From the NCBI GenBank assembly GCA_022821275.1, contig JAJEDY010000060.1:108439-172438 (forward strand): DNA of 64,000 bases. Reading direction: 5' to 3'. A model generated the notes under the pieces. It did not search any database and was not told the origin of the DNA. It saw nothing but the letters and a program-made list of their open reading frames with translations. This document shows, piece after piece, positions 50,670 through 60,141 of the stretch (its first letter is position 1; every line of letters starts with the position of its first letter). Both the position numbers and the translations under genes were made by a program. The DNA comes from Candidatus Latescibacterota bacterium. GTDB lineage: Bacteria > Latescibacterota > UBA2968.

Positions 50670-51875
50670 ATGACACTGACAAGCGAACAAAGATATGATC
50701 GAACCTGGATTCTATTGCTGCTCATTGTGGTTATGCTGGTGGGCTTTGGCACAGTAATGGTGTATAGTTCCAGTTCTGGATTGGCGCAACTGCGATTTGA
50801 CAACGGCAATTTTTTTTTCAAGCGCTGGATCATTCGCATGGCCATCAGTTTGATTGTGATGGTTTTGCTGATTCACATAGACTATCGCGTCTGGCGCAAA
50901 CAGGCGCGTCTGATGCTGGCGATAGCTTTTGCTTTTTTGCTCGTGCTGCTCATCCTCAAGCTATTTGGCATTGGCAAGGTGCGAGGTGCATATCGCTGGA
51001 TAGAATTGCCAGGTGGGCAATTTCAACCCGCCGACATGATGCGCGTAGTTCTGGTGCTTTATCTGGCCGATTCCTTAACACGTCGCCAGGATGTAATTGA
51101 AAATTTCAAATCGGGTTTTTTGCCACATGTCGTAGTAATCGGCACAGCAATGGTGATGATTTTGATGCAACCCGATTTGGGTACAGCGATGGCAATTGGT
51201 GTGACCTGTGCATTGATGCTCTATCTCGGCGGTGTGCGATTGCGACACCTCATGGCGATATTCGCAGGCCTTTTACCCGTCCTGTATGTAATTATTTTTG
51301 TTTTTGGATATCGCCGCGAGCGCGTGATGACGTTTATATTTCCCAGCGACGATGTGCAAGATACGGGCTATCATCTCGCGCAATCTCTTCTCGCCCTGGG
51401 CAGTGGTGGATTTTGGGGCACGGGTCTGGGACAGGGCCAGCAAAAATATTTCTTTTTGCCCGAGCCTCATACCGATTTTGTATTTAGCATTGTGGGAGAA
51501 GAGCTCGGTTTGTGGGGTACCCTACTCGTTTTAATTTTATTTTTAATTTTGGGGAGGTGCGGATTTCGCATTGCCCGCATAGCCCCCGACACCTTTGGAT
51601 TTCTATTCGCTTCTGGTATTACGATTACGATTCTGGTTTATGCTCTGATCAACATGGGTGTAGCTACCGGGTTGCTGCCTGTAACGGGACTTCCCCTTCC
51701 CTTTATCAGCTACGGTGGTTCATCCTTGATGTTTACACTCTCCGCGACAGGTGTGCTCATTGGCATTGGACGGGCGAGTACTCGACACAGAACCCGCCAC
51801 TCATCTGCTACATCGCAAACTGTTCCCCAGAACGCGATGTATAAACGACATCACCTCGTCATTCCCCGACGTTGA
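50670..51875 (+). CDS. ftsW: peptidoglycan glycosyltransferase FtsW
   Basis: A 401-residue SEDS-family polymerase with about ten transmembrane helices. GTVMVYSSSSG near the start, ARLMLAIAFAFLLVLLILK, RGAYRWIELPGGQFQPADMMRV (seen in continuous sequence), the LMQPDLGTAM signature and the catalytic-region PHTDFVFSIVGEELG, ending with TGLPLPFISYGGSSL. It polymerises lipid II at the septum with FtsI. ATG 50670 has no strong ribosome site. Its stop overlaps an in-frame TTG of murC. Confidence 0.96.
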   Translation: MTLTSEQRYDRTWILLLLIVVMLVGFGTVMVYSSSSGLAQLRFDNGNFFFKRWIIRMAISLIVMVLLIHIDYRVWRKQARLMLAIAFAFLLVLLILKLFGIGKVRGAYRWIELPGGQFQPADMMRVVLVLYLADSLTRRQDVIENFKSGFLPHVVVIGTAMVMILMQPDLGTAMAIGVTCALMLYLGGVRLRHLMAIFAGLLPVLYVIIFVFGYRRERVMTFIFPSDDVQDTGYHLAQSLLALGSGGFWGTGLGQGQQKYFFLPEPHTDFVFSIVGEELGLWGTLLVLILFLILGRCGFRIARIAPDTFGFLFASGITITILVYALINMGVATGLLPVTGLPLPFISYGGSSLMFTLSATGVLIGIGRASTRHRTRHSSATSQTVPQNAMYKRHHLVIPRR

Positions 51876-51886
51876 ACGATTTCAAA

Positions 51887-53248
51887 ATGGTCTCATTCGA
51901 CGCCGGAACCCGAGTGCATTTTATTGGCATTGGCGGCATAAGCATGAGCGCGCTGGCCGAATTGCTCGCCGCACGTGGATGCCTCATTTCGGGTTCTGAC
52001 CGGCAGAATTCGCCGCTCATCCAGCGTTTGGAAAAACTCGGTATTCCCGTGCGAATTGGACATGCGCGCGGTGCTATTGCTGGAGCCGACTGCGTCGTTT
52101 ACACATCGGCGACGGATTCTGAGAATCCAGAAAGAAAAGCCGCGCGTGAAAAAGGCATTCCCCTGTTGCGCCGCGCTGAATTGCTCGGTCAACTCGTGAA
52201 TCCACACCCCGCGATATGTGTGGCGGGTACGCACGGCAAGACCACCACAACGGCAATGATCACGACCATGCTCATTGCCGCAGGCCATGATCCAACGGCT
52301 CTTGTAGGGGGTGTGATTTCTGGCTGGGAAACCGCGTTGCACATTGGCAATGGCGCGCTCTGGGTGGTAGAAGCCGACGAATACGATCGCTCTTTTTTGA
52401 CATTAAAACCCCAAATTGCCGTGGTGACGGCACTGGAAGCCGATCACCTCGACTGCTACGAAGATATGAACGACATTCGCGCGACTTTTGAACAATTTGT
52501 CAATACCCTGCCCAACGATGGCTGCGCTGTGTTGTGTGCCGACGCTCCCGAGATAGGCCTGCTCAATCTCGATAGGCGATACAAAAAAATGACCTTTGGT
52601 TTGACGGATGGCGACCTTCGCGCAATGAGCATTGAACAAGACGGCTTTGGGATGGTTTTTGACGTGTTTGAAAAAAATACGCGGTTGGGGCGTATGCGCC
52701 TTCAAGTGCCGGGCAAACACAATGCGACCAATGCACTATCAGCACTTGGAGTTGGTAAGTATGTCGGTCTCAATTGGGAAGAAATTTGTAGTGGTATCGA
52801 AGCATTTCGAGGTGTTCATCGCCGGTTTGAAATACTCGGCGAAGCGCAGGGTATCGCGGTGGTTGATGATTATGCCCATCACCCCACAGAAATTGCCGCC
52901 ACGCTTCAGGCTGCGCGGGCGGGATGGTCTGGCCGCCTTGTAGTCGCTTTTCAACCGCATTTGTACACTCGAACGCGCGATTTTGCATCCGATTTTGCTC
53001 GCGTGTTAAAACGGGCCGATCGCGTGTGGATCACCGATATTTATCCCGCACGGGAAGAACCCATTGCGGGCGTTGACGGGAAATGGCTTGCCGATCAGAT
53101 TCCCGGCGCAAATTACGCACCTGCTCTAAATGATTTAAAAACGGCATTATTAAACGACTTGCGTGCTGGAGATCTGCTACTGGTTATGGGCGCTGGAGAT
53201 ATTGAAACAGTCGCCCGCGATATTTACCAAATCCTTCGAGAAATATAA
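51887..53248 (+). CDS. murC: UDP-N-acetylmuramate-L-alanine ligase
   Basis: A 453-residue MurC. HFIGIGGISMSALAELL at the N-terminus, P-loop VAGTHGKTTTTAM near residue 115, VVEADEYDRSFL, NATNALSALG, FRGVHRRFEIL and VVDDYAHHPTEI. It adds the first amino acid to UDP-MurNAc. ATG 51887 is taken; a TTG at 51872 overlapping the ftsW stop (TTGA) is possible. murG, normally just before murC, is absent. Confidence 0.96.
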   Translation: MVSFDAGTRVHFIGIGGISMSALAELLAARGCLISGSDRQNSPLIQRLEKLGIPVRIGHARGAIAGADCVVYTSATDSENPERKAAREKGIPLLRRAELLGQLVNPHPAICVAGTHGKTTTTAMITTMLIAAGHDPTALVGGVISGWETALHIGNGALWVVEADEYDRSFLTLKPQIAVVTALEADHLDCYEDMNDIRATFEQFVNTLPNDGCAVLCADAPEIGLLNLDRRYKKMTFGLTDGDLRAMSIEQDGFGMVFDVFEKNTRLGRMRLQVPGKHNATNALSALGVGKYVGLNWEEICSGIEAFRGVHRRFEILGEAQGIAVVDDYAHHPTEIAATLQAARAGWSGRLVVAFQPHLYTRTRDFASDFARVLKRADRVWITDIYPAREEPIAGVDGKWLADQIPGANYAPALNDLKTALLNDLRAGDLLLVMGAGDIETVARDIYQILREI

Positions 53249-53252
53249 GGCA

Positions 53253-54167
53253 ATGTACGATGCACGACGCGATTTGCTCGCGAGAGAGATTCAACGCCAG
53301 TGTCGAGGAAAACTCAAGCGCGATGAACCCCTCGCCAAACACACGACATTTGGGTTGGGTGGACCGGCAGACCTTTTTTTTGCACCAGCCGATCTCAGCG
53401 ATCTGGCTATTGCTGTACCCCTGATCAAAGATGCCGGCCTTCCGATTTTTCCGCTGGGCGGAGGAACAAATACGCTCGTGCGCGACAGCGGATTTCACGG
53501 GCTGGTCATTTCACTTACAACGGGCGCGCGACGCATTGAGATTGGGAATGATGAGGGCATCATACAGGCCGGCGCAAGTACGCAGGTGGTATCTCGACAA
53601 TGCCAGCGGGCAGGCAAAACGGGACTGGAATTTGGGTGCGGGATTCCCGGCACCATCGGCGGCGCAATATGGGGTAATGCCGGCGCCTGGGGCGGTGAAA
53701 CAATGGATCGTGTAAACTGGTTGCGCGGTATTGATCTCAAAACGGGACGGGAAATTTACCTTGAGCAATCCGACATTTCTTTTCGATACCGACATACAGA
53801 CTTGCCTGCTGATCTGCTCATTGTCGAAGCCGGATTTCGACTTGCAGAAGGCAATCCCGAAACCATTGCCGCCGAGATGGATCGCATGTTGGCAGAGCGC
53901 AAGAGCACGCAACCCCTGTCAAATCGCAGTTCGGGATGCATTTTTAAAAATCCACCTGGTCATTCGGCAGGGGCACTCATCGACAGTGCCGGATGCAAAG
54001 GAATGTCGATAGGAGCGGTAAAAGTTTCGGATGTACACGCCAATTTTATGGTCAACCTCGGTGGGCATTCCACCGAAGATGTACTCGCACTGATCGCTCA
54101 GGTACAAAAACGCGTTTTTCAGGTTCACAAAATTGAATTGGAGACAGAAGTGGGAATATTGGGTTAA
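53253..54167 (+). CDS. murB: UDP-N-acetylenolpyruvoylglucosamine reductase
   Basis: A 304-residue MurB. LAKHTTFGLGGPADLF and PLGGGTNTLVRD bind FAD; the catalytic Ser is in NRSSGCIFKNPPGHSAGALID and the C-terminal Glu in KIELETEVGILG. The lack of the extra loop and the compact size fit type-II-like MurB. ATG 53253 (TAAGG upstream) is chosen, 4 bp after murC; the longer frame overlaps murC by 86 bp. It produces UDP-MurNAc. Confidence 0.96.
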   Translation: MYDARRDLLAREIQRQCRGKLKRDEPLAKHTTFGLGGPADLFFAPADLSDLAIAVPLIKDAGLPIFPLGGGTNTLVRDSGFHGLVISLTTGARRIEIGNDEGIIQAGASTQVVSRQCQRAGKTGLEFGCGIPGTIGGAIWGNAGAWGGETMDRVNWLRGIDLKTGREIYLEQSDISFRYRHTDLPADLLIVEAGFRLAEGNPETIAAEMDRMLAERKSTQPLSNRSSGCIFKNPPGHSAGALIDSAGCKGMSIGAVKVSDVHANFMVNLGGHSTEDVLALIAQVQKRVFQVHKIELETEVGILG

Positions 54168-54193
54168 TAATGGACTTTTCCCTGGAGGATTTT

Positions 54194-55012
54194 ATGTCGG
54201 AGTATAACCCCATCTACATATCTCACAAAATAAAAAATGTCCAGAGCGCGGTGAACGCAACCCTGGACACAAAACCTGCACCGCGGAAGCGTCCGCGAAG
54301 GCTCGCGCGCTGGGTAATCGTTATAACGCTAATAAGCCTGCTGGGTGTAGGCATCCAAAATGCCTATTCATCGCTGGCAGATTCAGATTTCTTTCTCATG
54401 ACACATATTCGGGTCCACGGCAACTCACTGATGTCTGAAGCTGAAGTCGTAGCTCTTTCGCAATTGCAGGTGGGCACAAATCTTTTTGCCTGTGATATAA
54501 CATCTGTAACAGAACGCGTGGCACAACACCCGATGGTCAAAAAGGTGTTGCTACACAGAGAACCACCGGAAACACTGGTCATTAGCATTGAAGAACGCCA
54601 ACCTGTGGGACTGTTGAACACGCCCAATGGTTTAATGGGGCTGGATGAATCTGGCAAAATTTTCCCCCTATCTCCTGCTGCGCAGGTGGATTTACCCATT
54701 CTGACGGGTGTTGATTTGCAACGAGATCAGGATGGCTCCTGGGCAAGTGCTCTGGCGAAATTCGTGACAGAATTGCAAATCCACACACCGGCCTTTTGGC
54801 GTGAAATTTCAGAAATTTGCACAGACAATCCCCATTCTGCCACGGTTTATCTGGTGGCCGATGATCTGGCCCTCAGAATGCGTTTTGAAAACCCCGAAAA
54901 GCAGATTCGGAATTTTCGCGCCTATACTCAGGCTACATCTGGACTTGGCACAGACCTCGCGTATATTGACCTGCGCTATAGAGATCAAGTAATTGTGGGC
55001 AGGCGGCAGTAG
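54194..55012 (+). CDS. ftsQ: cell division protein FtsQ
   Basis: A 272-residue bitopic protein. A basic cytoplasmic tail (RKRPRRLARW) precedes the membrane helix VIVITLISLLGVGIQNAYS. The periplasmic POTRA domain runs HIRVHGNSLMSEAEVVALSQ to VKKVLLHREPPETLVISIEE, followed by the beta domain (RQPVGLLNTPNGLMGLDESG). ATG 54194 is chosen because GGAGG lies 5 bp upstream; ATG 54170 has none. It scaffolds the divisome with FtsL. Confidence 0.92.
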   Translation: MSEYNPIYISHKIKNVQSAVNATLDTKPAPRKRPRRLARWVIVITLISLLGVGIQNAYSSLADSDFFLMTHIRVHGNSLMSEAEVVALSQLQVGTNLFACDITSVTERVAQHPMVKKVLLHREPPETLVISIEERQPVGLLNTPNGLMGLDESGKIFPLSPAAQVDLPILTGVDLQRDQDGSWASALAKFVTELQIHTPAFWREISEICTDNPHSATVYLVADDLALRMRFENPEKQIRNFRAYTQATSGLGTDLAYIDLRYRDQVIVGRRQ

Positions 55013-55037
55013 TTCATCAGTGAAAGGGACCCACACG

Positions 55038-56249
55038 ATGGATCGAATTGTTGGGCTCGATATTGGCTCCACCAAGATCTGTGTTGTTGTGGCGGAAGTG
55101 GAAGATGACGGCACACCCAAAATTACGGGCCTGGGCAGCAGCCCCTCCCAGGGCCTCAAACGCGGTGTGGTGATCAATGTGGAAAAGACCGTACAATCTA
55201 TCCGTACAGCTATAGAAGAAGCGCAGGAAATGTCGGGCACGCGCATCGGTGCTGTTTATGCGGGCATTGCCGGAGATCATATTCGCAGCGTAAATACACG
55301 AGCGGTTGTGGCCGTGTCGGGACCGGACAATGAGATTACGGCCAACGATGAAGAACGCGCGATTGAAGCGGCTAAAGCGGTATCTATTCCCATGGATCGG
55401 GAAATTGTTCACGTACTACCACAGTCTTTTGTGGTTGACGATCAGCCCGGTATTAAAGACCCCATTGGCATGTCGGGTGTGAGACTCCAGGCCGATGTAC
55501 ACATTGTAACCGGTGCCGTAACTTCAGCGCAGAATATCTGCAAAAGTATTCGTCGCGCAGGTGTAGAGGTAGTAGATCTGGTGCTTGATCCTATTGCTTC
55601 GAGTTATGCGGTATTAACACCTGACGAAGAGGAAATGGGTGTGGCACTGGTCGATGTAGGAGGTGGCACGACCGACCTGGCGGTATTCTACGATGGTGCT
55701 ATTCGCCATACAGCCGTTGTGGGATTGGGAGGGACAAATGTGACAAACGATATGGCTATTGGTTTGCGCACACCCTGGGAACAAGCAGAAACCCTGAAGC
55801 AAAAAAACGGTTGTGCATTGCAATCGCTGGTCAGACCCAACGATATGGTCGATGTGCCGGGTGTTGCCGGACGACCTGTTCGCACGGTGTCTCGGGCAAA
55901 AATGGCCGCGATTATTGAGGCGCGTATGGAAGAAATTTTTGGACACATAGATCAGGAGATCCGCCGCACCGAGTATGCCGATTTGCTCGGGGCGGGCATC
56001 GTCCTCACAGGCGGAGGTTCAATGCTCCATGGTTGTTCTGAACTGGCCAAAGAAATTTTTGACATGCCCATAACTATTGGCAAACCTCGGGGAATAGCGG
56101 GACGTGCCAATGCTGTGAGCGAACCGCTCTATGCCACCGCTATTGGGCTGGTACAATTTGGGCTATATCATCAAAATGGCAATTTTATATCTGACGGCGG
56201 CAATTCAATTTTTGGTCGTATGAAAAATTGGGTTCAGAATTTTTTTTAA
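55038..56249 (+). CDS. ftsA: cell division protein FtsA
   Basis: A 403-residue actin-fold protein: GLDIGSTKICVVVAEVED (phosphate 1), ALVDVGGGTTDLAVF (phosphate 2), GAGIVLTGGGSMLHGCSELA (adenosine motif) and a C-terminal amphipathic helix (GRMKNWVQNFF) that binds the membrane. It tethers FtsZ. ATG 55038 with GAAAGGG upstream is chosen; the longer frame from 54993 overlaps ftsQ. Confidence 0.97.
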   Translation: MDRIVGLDIGSTKICVVVAEVEDDGTPKITGLGSSPSQGLKRGVVINVEKTVQSIRTAIEEAQEMSGTRIGAVYAGIAGDHIRSVNTRAVVAVSGPDNEITANDEERAIEAAKAVSIPMDREIVHVLPQSFVVDDQPGIKDPIGMSGVRLQADVHIVTGAVTSAQNICKSIRRAGVEVVDLVLDPIASSYAVLTPDEEEMGVALVDVGGGTTDLAVFYDGAIRHTAVVGLGGTNVTNDMAIGLRTPWEQAETLKQKNGCALQSLVRPNDMVDVPGVAGRPVRTVSRAKMAAIIEARMEEIFGHIDQEIRRTEYADLLGAGIVLTGGGSMLHGCSELAKEIFDMPITIGKPRGIAGRANAVSEPLYATAIGLVQFGLYHQNGNFISDGGNSIFGRMKNWVQNFF

Positions 56250-56329
56250 GAAGCTTCATCTTTACTAACGTTGTGCTCGAATCGTTGATAGTCAATCATT
56301 TACTACTGTGTTTCAAACAGGGGGTTCTC

Positions 56330-57571
56330 ATGGTAACTTTTTCAATCGTTGACGCCGACAGCCAGGCCAAAATCCGAGTCGTAGGCGTTGGGGGATCAGG
56401 TGGTAATGCGGTCAATCGCATGATTGAGTCTGGATTGCAGGGCGTTGAGTTCATCGCCATCAACACTGACGAACAAGACCTCGAACTTTCACAGGCCCCC
56501 AATTGCATTCAAATTGGGCGCAATATCACAAAGGGGTTAGGCGCAGGTGCCAATCCCGAAATTGGCGCAGAAGCCATTGAAGAAAATCGCGACGAGGTCG
56601 CCGAAACATTGACTGGATCCGATATGGTTTTTGTAACCGCTGGCATGGGGGGCGGCACAGGCACGGGCGCAGCACCTATTGTCGCCGAAATTGCTCGCGA
56701 TGCAGGCGCACTCACTGTGGGCATTGTGAGTCTGCCATTCAGAATGGAAGGCATGCCGCGCATGCGCAATGCCCAGGCGGGTATTGATTCCTTGAAAAGA
56801 GCTTCGGATACGGTCATTATTATTCCCAATCAGCGGCTTTTGGAAATCAGTTCAGAAGATACGACACTGACAGAGGCGTTTCTCATTGCCGATGATATTT
56901 TGTTGCAGGCCACGCGAGGCATTTCCGACTTGATCACCATACCCGGCGAGGTAAATCTCGACTTTAATGACGTGCGTACGGTGATGCAAGCCGGCGGCGA
57001 CGCGCTGATGGGTACAGCCGAAGCCTCGGGCGAAAACCGGGCGATTACAGCAGCCGAAAAAGCATTGAACAGCCCATTGCTCGACAATGTATCAGTTGCA
57101 GGTGCTCAAGGAGTACTGGTGAATATTTCAGCCAGCAGCGAACTGAAGTTGTTTGAAATGGATAAAGCTGTGAATCTCATAACCGATGCCGTGGGTCACG
57201 AAGCCAATATTATATGGGGTACAGTGCTCGATGATAACCTCGGGGACGAATTGCGTGTCACAGTTATTGCTACGGGCTTTAATACCGGATCACCATCGAA
57301 CGCCAATGGATCCGGTGCGAACTTTTCTTTCTCGAAATCCACACCCGAGCCTGCTGTTACCACAGATATTCCCGCCTTTATACGCAAAATTGAATCTGAG
57401 AGCACTGAGCTTGATACAGAGGAAGATCCCGAGAAAAAACTCGATGAGCAGCTCGAGAAAAAGCTCGAGGAAAAACCCAAGGAAAAACCCGAGGAAAAAC
57501 CCAAAATCGACACCATATCTCTAAATAATCTACAATACCCTACATTTCTTCGCAGACAAAAGGAAGGATGA
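56330..57571 (+). CDS. ftsZ: cell division protein FtsZ
   Basis: A 413-residue tubulin homologue. GVGGSGGNAVNRMI and the tubulin loop GMGGGTGTGAAPIVAEIARD bind GTP; NLDFNDVRTVMQAGGDALMG (continuous) is the T7 region. The linker after residue 340 becomes strongly charged with a repetitive stretch (KKLDEQLEKKLEEKPKEKPE) and ends in LQYPTFLRRQ, the FtsA-binding tail. ATG 56330 follows an AGGGGG site. Last dcw gene; no terminator is evident before the next gene. Confidence 0.97.
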   Translation: MVTFSIVDADSQAKIRVVGVGGSGGNAVNRMIESGLQGVEFIAINTDEQDLELSQAPNCIQIGRNITKGLGAGANPEIGAEAIEENRDEVAETLTGSDMVFVTAGMGGGTGTGAAPIVAEIARDAGALTVGIVSLPFRMEGMPRMRNAQAGIDSLKRASDTVIIIPNQRLLEISSEDTTLTEAFLIADDILLQATRGISDLITIPGEVNLDFNDVRTVMQAGGDALMGTAEASGENRAITAAEKALNSPLLDNVSVAGAQGVLVNISASSELKLFEMDKAVNLITDAVGHEANIIWGTVLDDNLGDELRVTVIATGFNTGSPSNANGSGANFSFSKSTPEPAVTTDIPAFIRKIESESTELDTEEDPEKKLDEQLEKKLEEKPKEKPEEKPKIDTISLNNLQYPTFLRRQKEG

Positions 57572-57577
57572 AAATAA

Positions 57578-57621
57578 GACGTGAGACGTAAGACGCAAGA
57601 CGTAAGCTCCCCCTTGCGTCT
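57578..57621. repeat. heptamer tandem array with hairpin arm, overlapping the EamA start
   Basis: GACGTGA, GACGTAA, GACGCAA, GACGTAA (57578-57605) form four 7-nt units. AGACGCAAG (57591-57599) has the exact reverse complement CTTGCGTCT at 57613-57621, a 9-bp stem with 13-nt loop. The array overlaps the first codons of the next gene if GTG 57581 is its start. Confidence 0.8.
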
Positions 57622-58501
57622 CCCCCAAAAACAGGCATATCTCTACGCAATTTCCGCCGTCTTTCTGTGGTCAACGGCGGCCACTGCATTTAAGTTGTCG
57701 CTACGCGTTTTAGATCCTATCCAACTTTTGTTCTACGCCGTCCTTGCGTCGTCCATTGTTCTGGGCCTGATTATAGTGGTTCAGGGCAAATGGCTGGCGG
57801 TTTTTTTGTGTACGCGACGGCAGTATTTGCAATCCCTCGGATTGGGATTGCTCAATCCGTGTGCCTACTATCTGGTGTTGCTGCGCGCTTATGACCTGCT
57901 GCCCGCGCAGGAAGCGCAACCTCTGAATTACACCTGGGCAATAGCACTGGCACTATTATCCATTCCCCTTTTGAAACAGAAATTGACTCTGTGGGATGTG
58001 ATCGGCGGGACAGTGAGTTATGCAGGGGTATTTGTGATTTCTACTCGAGGCGATATAATGGGATTTAGATTTTCCAATCCCCTGGGAGTAGGGCTGGCCC
58101 TTTTCAGCAGCTTTTTGTGGGCGCTATACTGGATCTTCAACAAACGGGATACGCGAGACCCGGTTGTGGGAATGTTTTTGAATTTTGTTTTTGCATTGCC
58201 TTTTGTCCTGACAATCTGCATCGTATTTTCAGATCTGCGGATCAATATACAGGGATTAGGCGGCGCTATTTACGTCGGATTATTTGAAATGGGCATCACA
58301 TTTGTTCTGTGGTTGTCAGCGATGAAGCTTACTGATCACACGGCGCGAATCGGAAATTTGATCTTTTTATCCCCATTCTTATCTCTCGTCTTTATCCATT
58401 TTTTGGTGGGAGAAGATATATTCCCCTCCACTTATGTCGGGTTGACATTGATCATCGCGGGCTTGATTGTGCAACAAAGAAAGTCCCAAAGCGTTGCCTG
58501 A
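57581..58501 (+). CDS. EamA/DMT-family transporter
   Basis: A 306-residue inner-membrane protein with ten transmembrane helices in two EamA repeats (LYAISAVFLWSTAATAFKLS at the start of the first, GVGLALFSSFLWALYWIFNK of the second). The family exports or imports metabolites such as amino acids and nucleotide sugars; the substrate is unknown. The start is uncertain: GTG 57581 lies inside the heptamer array, while TTG 57614 (LRLPQKQAYLYA) would remove the repeat-encoded residues. AAGGAAGG lies upstream at 57560-57567. Confidence 0.85.
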   Translation: MRRKTQDVSSPLRLPQKQAYLYAISAVFLWSTAATAFKLSLRVLDPIQLLFYAVLASSIVLGLIIVVQGKWLAVFLCTRRQYLQSLGLGLLNPCAYYLVLLRAYDLLPAQEAQPLNYTWAIALALLSIPLLKQKLTLWDVIGGTVSYAGVFVISTRGDIMGFRFSNPLGVGLALFSSFLWALYWIFNKRDTRDPVVGMFLNFVFALPFVLTICIVFSDLRINIQGLGGAIYVGLFEMGITFVLWLSAMKLTDHTARIGNLIFLSPFLSLVFIHFLVGEDIFPSTYVGLTLIIAGLIVQQRKSQSVA

Positions 58502-58571
58502 ACCGCTTTACACGCTACACATTTGGCATTAGTTTAATCCGATTCCAAAAATGACTGCTCAAGGAGGGTTT

Positions 58572-60113
58572 ATGTCTCAACGTCCAAATATCCTGATTTT
58601 GCACAGTGACGAACACAGCTTTCGCTTTCTGTCGGCGCGCAGCCGCGAGCGGGGCGGTGAACCCTGTCACACGCCCACATTGGATGGTTTAATCGCACAG
58701 GGTGTCAATTTTGACGCGGCCTATTGTCAGATGCCGCTGTGTACACCAAGCCGTATTTCAATGCTGACAGGGCGACACGCCCATCGGTGTGGCGCGTGGA
58801 CCAATGGGTCGATTTTAGATCCCGATTTGCCAACTTTTGGCAGTCATTTTCAAGCCAATGGATATGAAACAGCGGTCGTAGGCAAAACGCATTTGGGCGG
58901 ATCTTTGCAACACGCCGGATTTGGCGCGCGTCCCTATGGCGATTTTGGTGGTCCCTGTTCCCATCAGCCCGACCCATTAAACAAAACGGGAGATGGTTTG
59001 CGGACGCGCACAGTTGATGCGGGAATCAGCGAGGTACCCGAATCACTCCTACAAGAAAATATGATTGCGCGCGAGTCGCTCGCGTGGCTGCGCGAACATC
59101 GCCATGCCAGTCCCGACAAGCCGTGGCTGGTCTATACGTCATTTAGCCGCCCGCACTTCCCGCTAACCGCGCCAAAACGGTTTTTTGACCGCTATTATCC
59201 CGAAGGGGTGACACCACCCTGGGTGCGGCGCACCGGCGATAGTGCCGACCATCCGATGACAGTGGGCGCGATCAGGGGATTTCGGACCGAAGAGATTGCC
59301 GAAGATGAAATGATGAAAGCGCGTGCCGCTTATTTTGCAGCGGTCGATTTTTTGGACGAAATTTTGGGCGATTTTCTCGCCTTACTCGACCGCGATGGAT
59401 TTTTGGACAACACGGTCATTGTATATACATCCGATCACGGAGAACTGGTGGGCGAACACGGGATATGGTGGAAAAATACCTGGCACGAAGCCGCCGCCCA
59501 TGTGCCTTTTATCTTTTCTCTTCCCGAACACCGCAACGGTAGCCTGAACGCGCGAGAAATACGCACACCCATAAGCCTCGCCGATCTCTTTCCTACACTT
59601 TGCGGATTGGCGGACCTGAATTGCCCGGATGGTATAGATGGAATAGATTTGACGAATGTACTAAAAGGAGAAACGAGTTCCGCACTCAATAACCGCACAG
59701 GCGTGATTACCGAATCGCCAAATCCACGCTGGGGCAAAGGCACAGAGTTTCGGATGATTCGCTCCAAGAAGTATAAGTATATCGCATTTCGAGACTGTGA
59801 CGATCTCGCCTTCGATATGGAAACCGATCCCGACGAGCAACGCAATTTGCTAAAACATGATCCCGACAACGCCGACTTAAAAGCGTTGCGAGAAGCGGTA
59901 CTGGATGGATTTGACTTTTACGAAGTGGAAGCCCTTCGCGAAAAGCAAACCGCTGAATTGCGCGCCAAATATCCAGCGCGAGTAAAAATGCACACCCCCA
60001 ATCAAATTCTGCGGGGTGACGGCAAATTGGTCGAAGTCGATACACCTCTGTACGCGTCCAAAGTGATCAGCGATGATCTCGCACGAGACTTTGATGATTA
60101 TCCCGGCCAGTAG
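58572..60113 (+). CDS. sulfatase (formylglycine-dependent arylsulfatase family)
   Basis: A 513-residue alkaline-phosphatase-superfamily sulfatase. Metal-binding HSDEH (Asp13) follows NILILH; the Cys-type modification motif Cys57-Thr-Pro-Ser-Arg61 (PLCTPSRISMLTGR) is intact, so Cys57 would become formylglycine. Later ligands are in VVGKTHLGG and YTSDHGELVGEHGIWWKN. No signal peptide, so it probably acts in the cytoplasm on a small sulfated compound. ATG 58572 has GGAGGG upstream; ATG 58551 is less likely. The C-terminus lacks a lipid or membrane anchor. An anaerobic or aerobic maturation enzyme is not in the window. Confidence 0.93.
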   Translation: MSQRPNILILHSDEHSFRFLSARSRERGGEPCHTPTLDGLIAQGVNFDAAYCQMPLCTPSRISMLTGRHAHRCGAWTNGSILDPDLPTFGSHFQANGYETAVVGKTHLGGSLQHAGFGARPYGDFGGPCSHQPDPLNKTGDGLRTRTVDAGISEVPESLLQENMIARESLAWLREHRHASPDKPWLVYTSFSRPHFPLTAPKRFFDRYYPEGVTPPWVRRTGDSADHPMTVGAIRGFRTEEIAEDEMMKARAAYFAAVDFLDEILGDFLALLDRDGFLDNTVIVYTSDHGELVGEHGIWWKNTWHEAAAHVPFIFSLPEHRNGSLNAREIRTPISLADLFPTLCGLADLNCPDGIDGIDLTNVLKGETSSALNNRTGVITESPNPRWGKGTEFRMIRSKKYKYIAFRDCDDLAFDMETDPDEQRNLLKHDPDNADLKALREAVLDGFDFYEVEALREKQTAELRAKYPARVKMHTPNQILRGDGKLVEVDTPLYASKVISDDLARDFDDYPGQ

Positions 60114-60141
60114 AATGCATTCAATTTTTTTGGAGGTTGTA

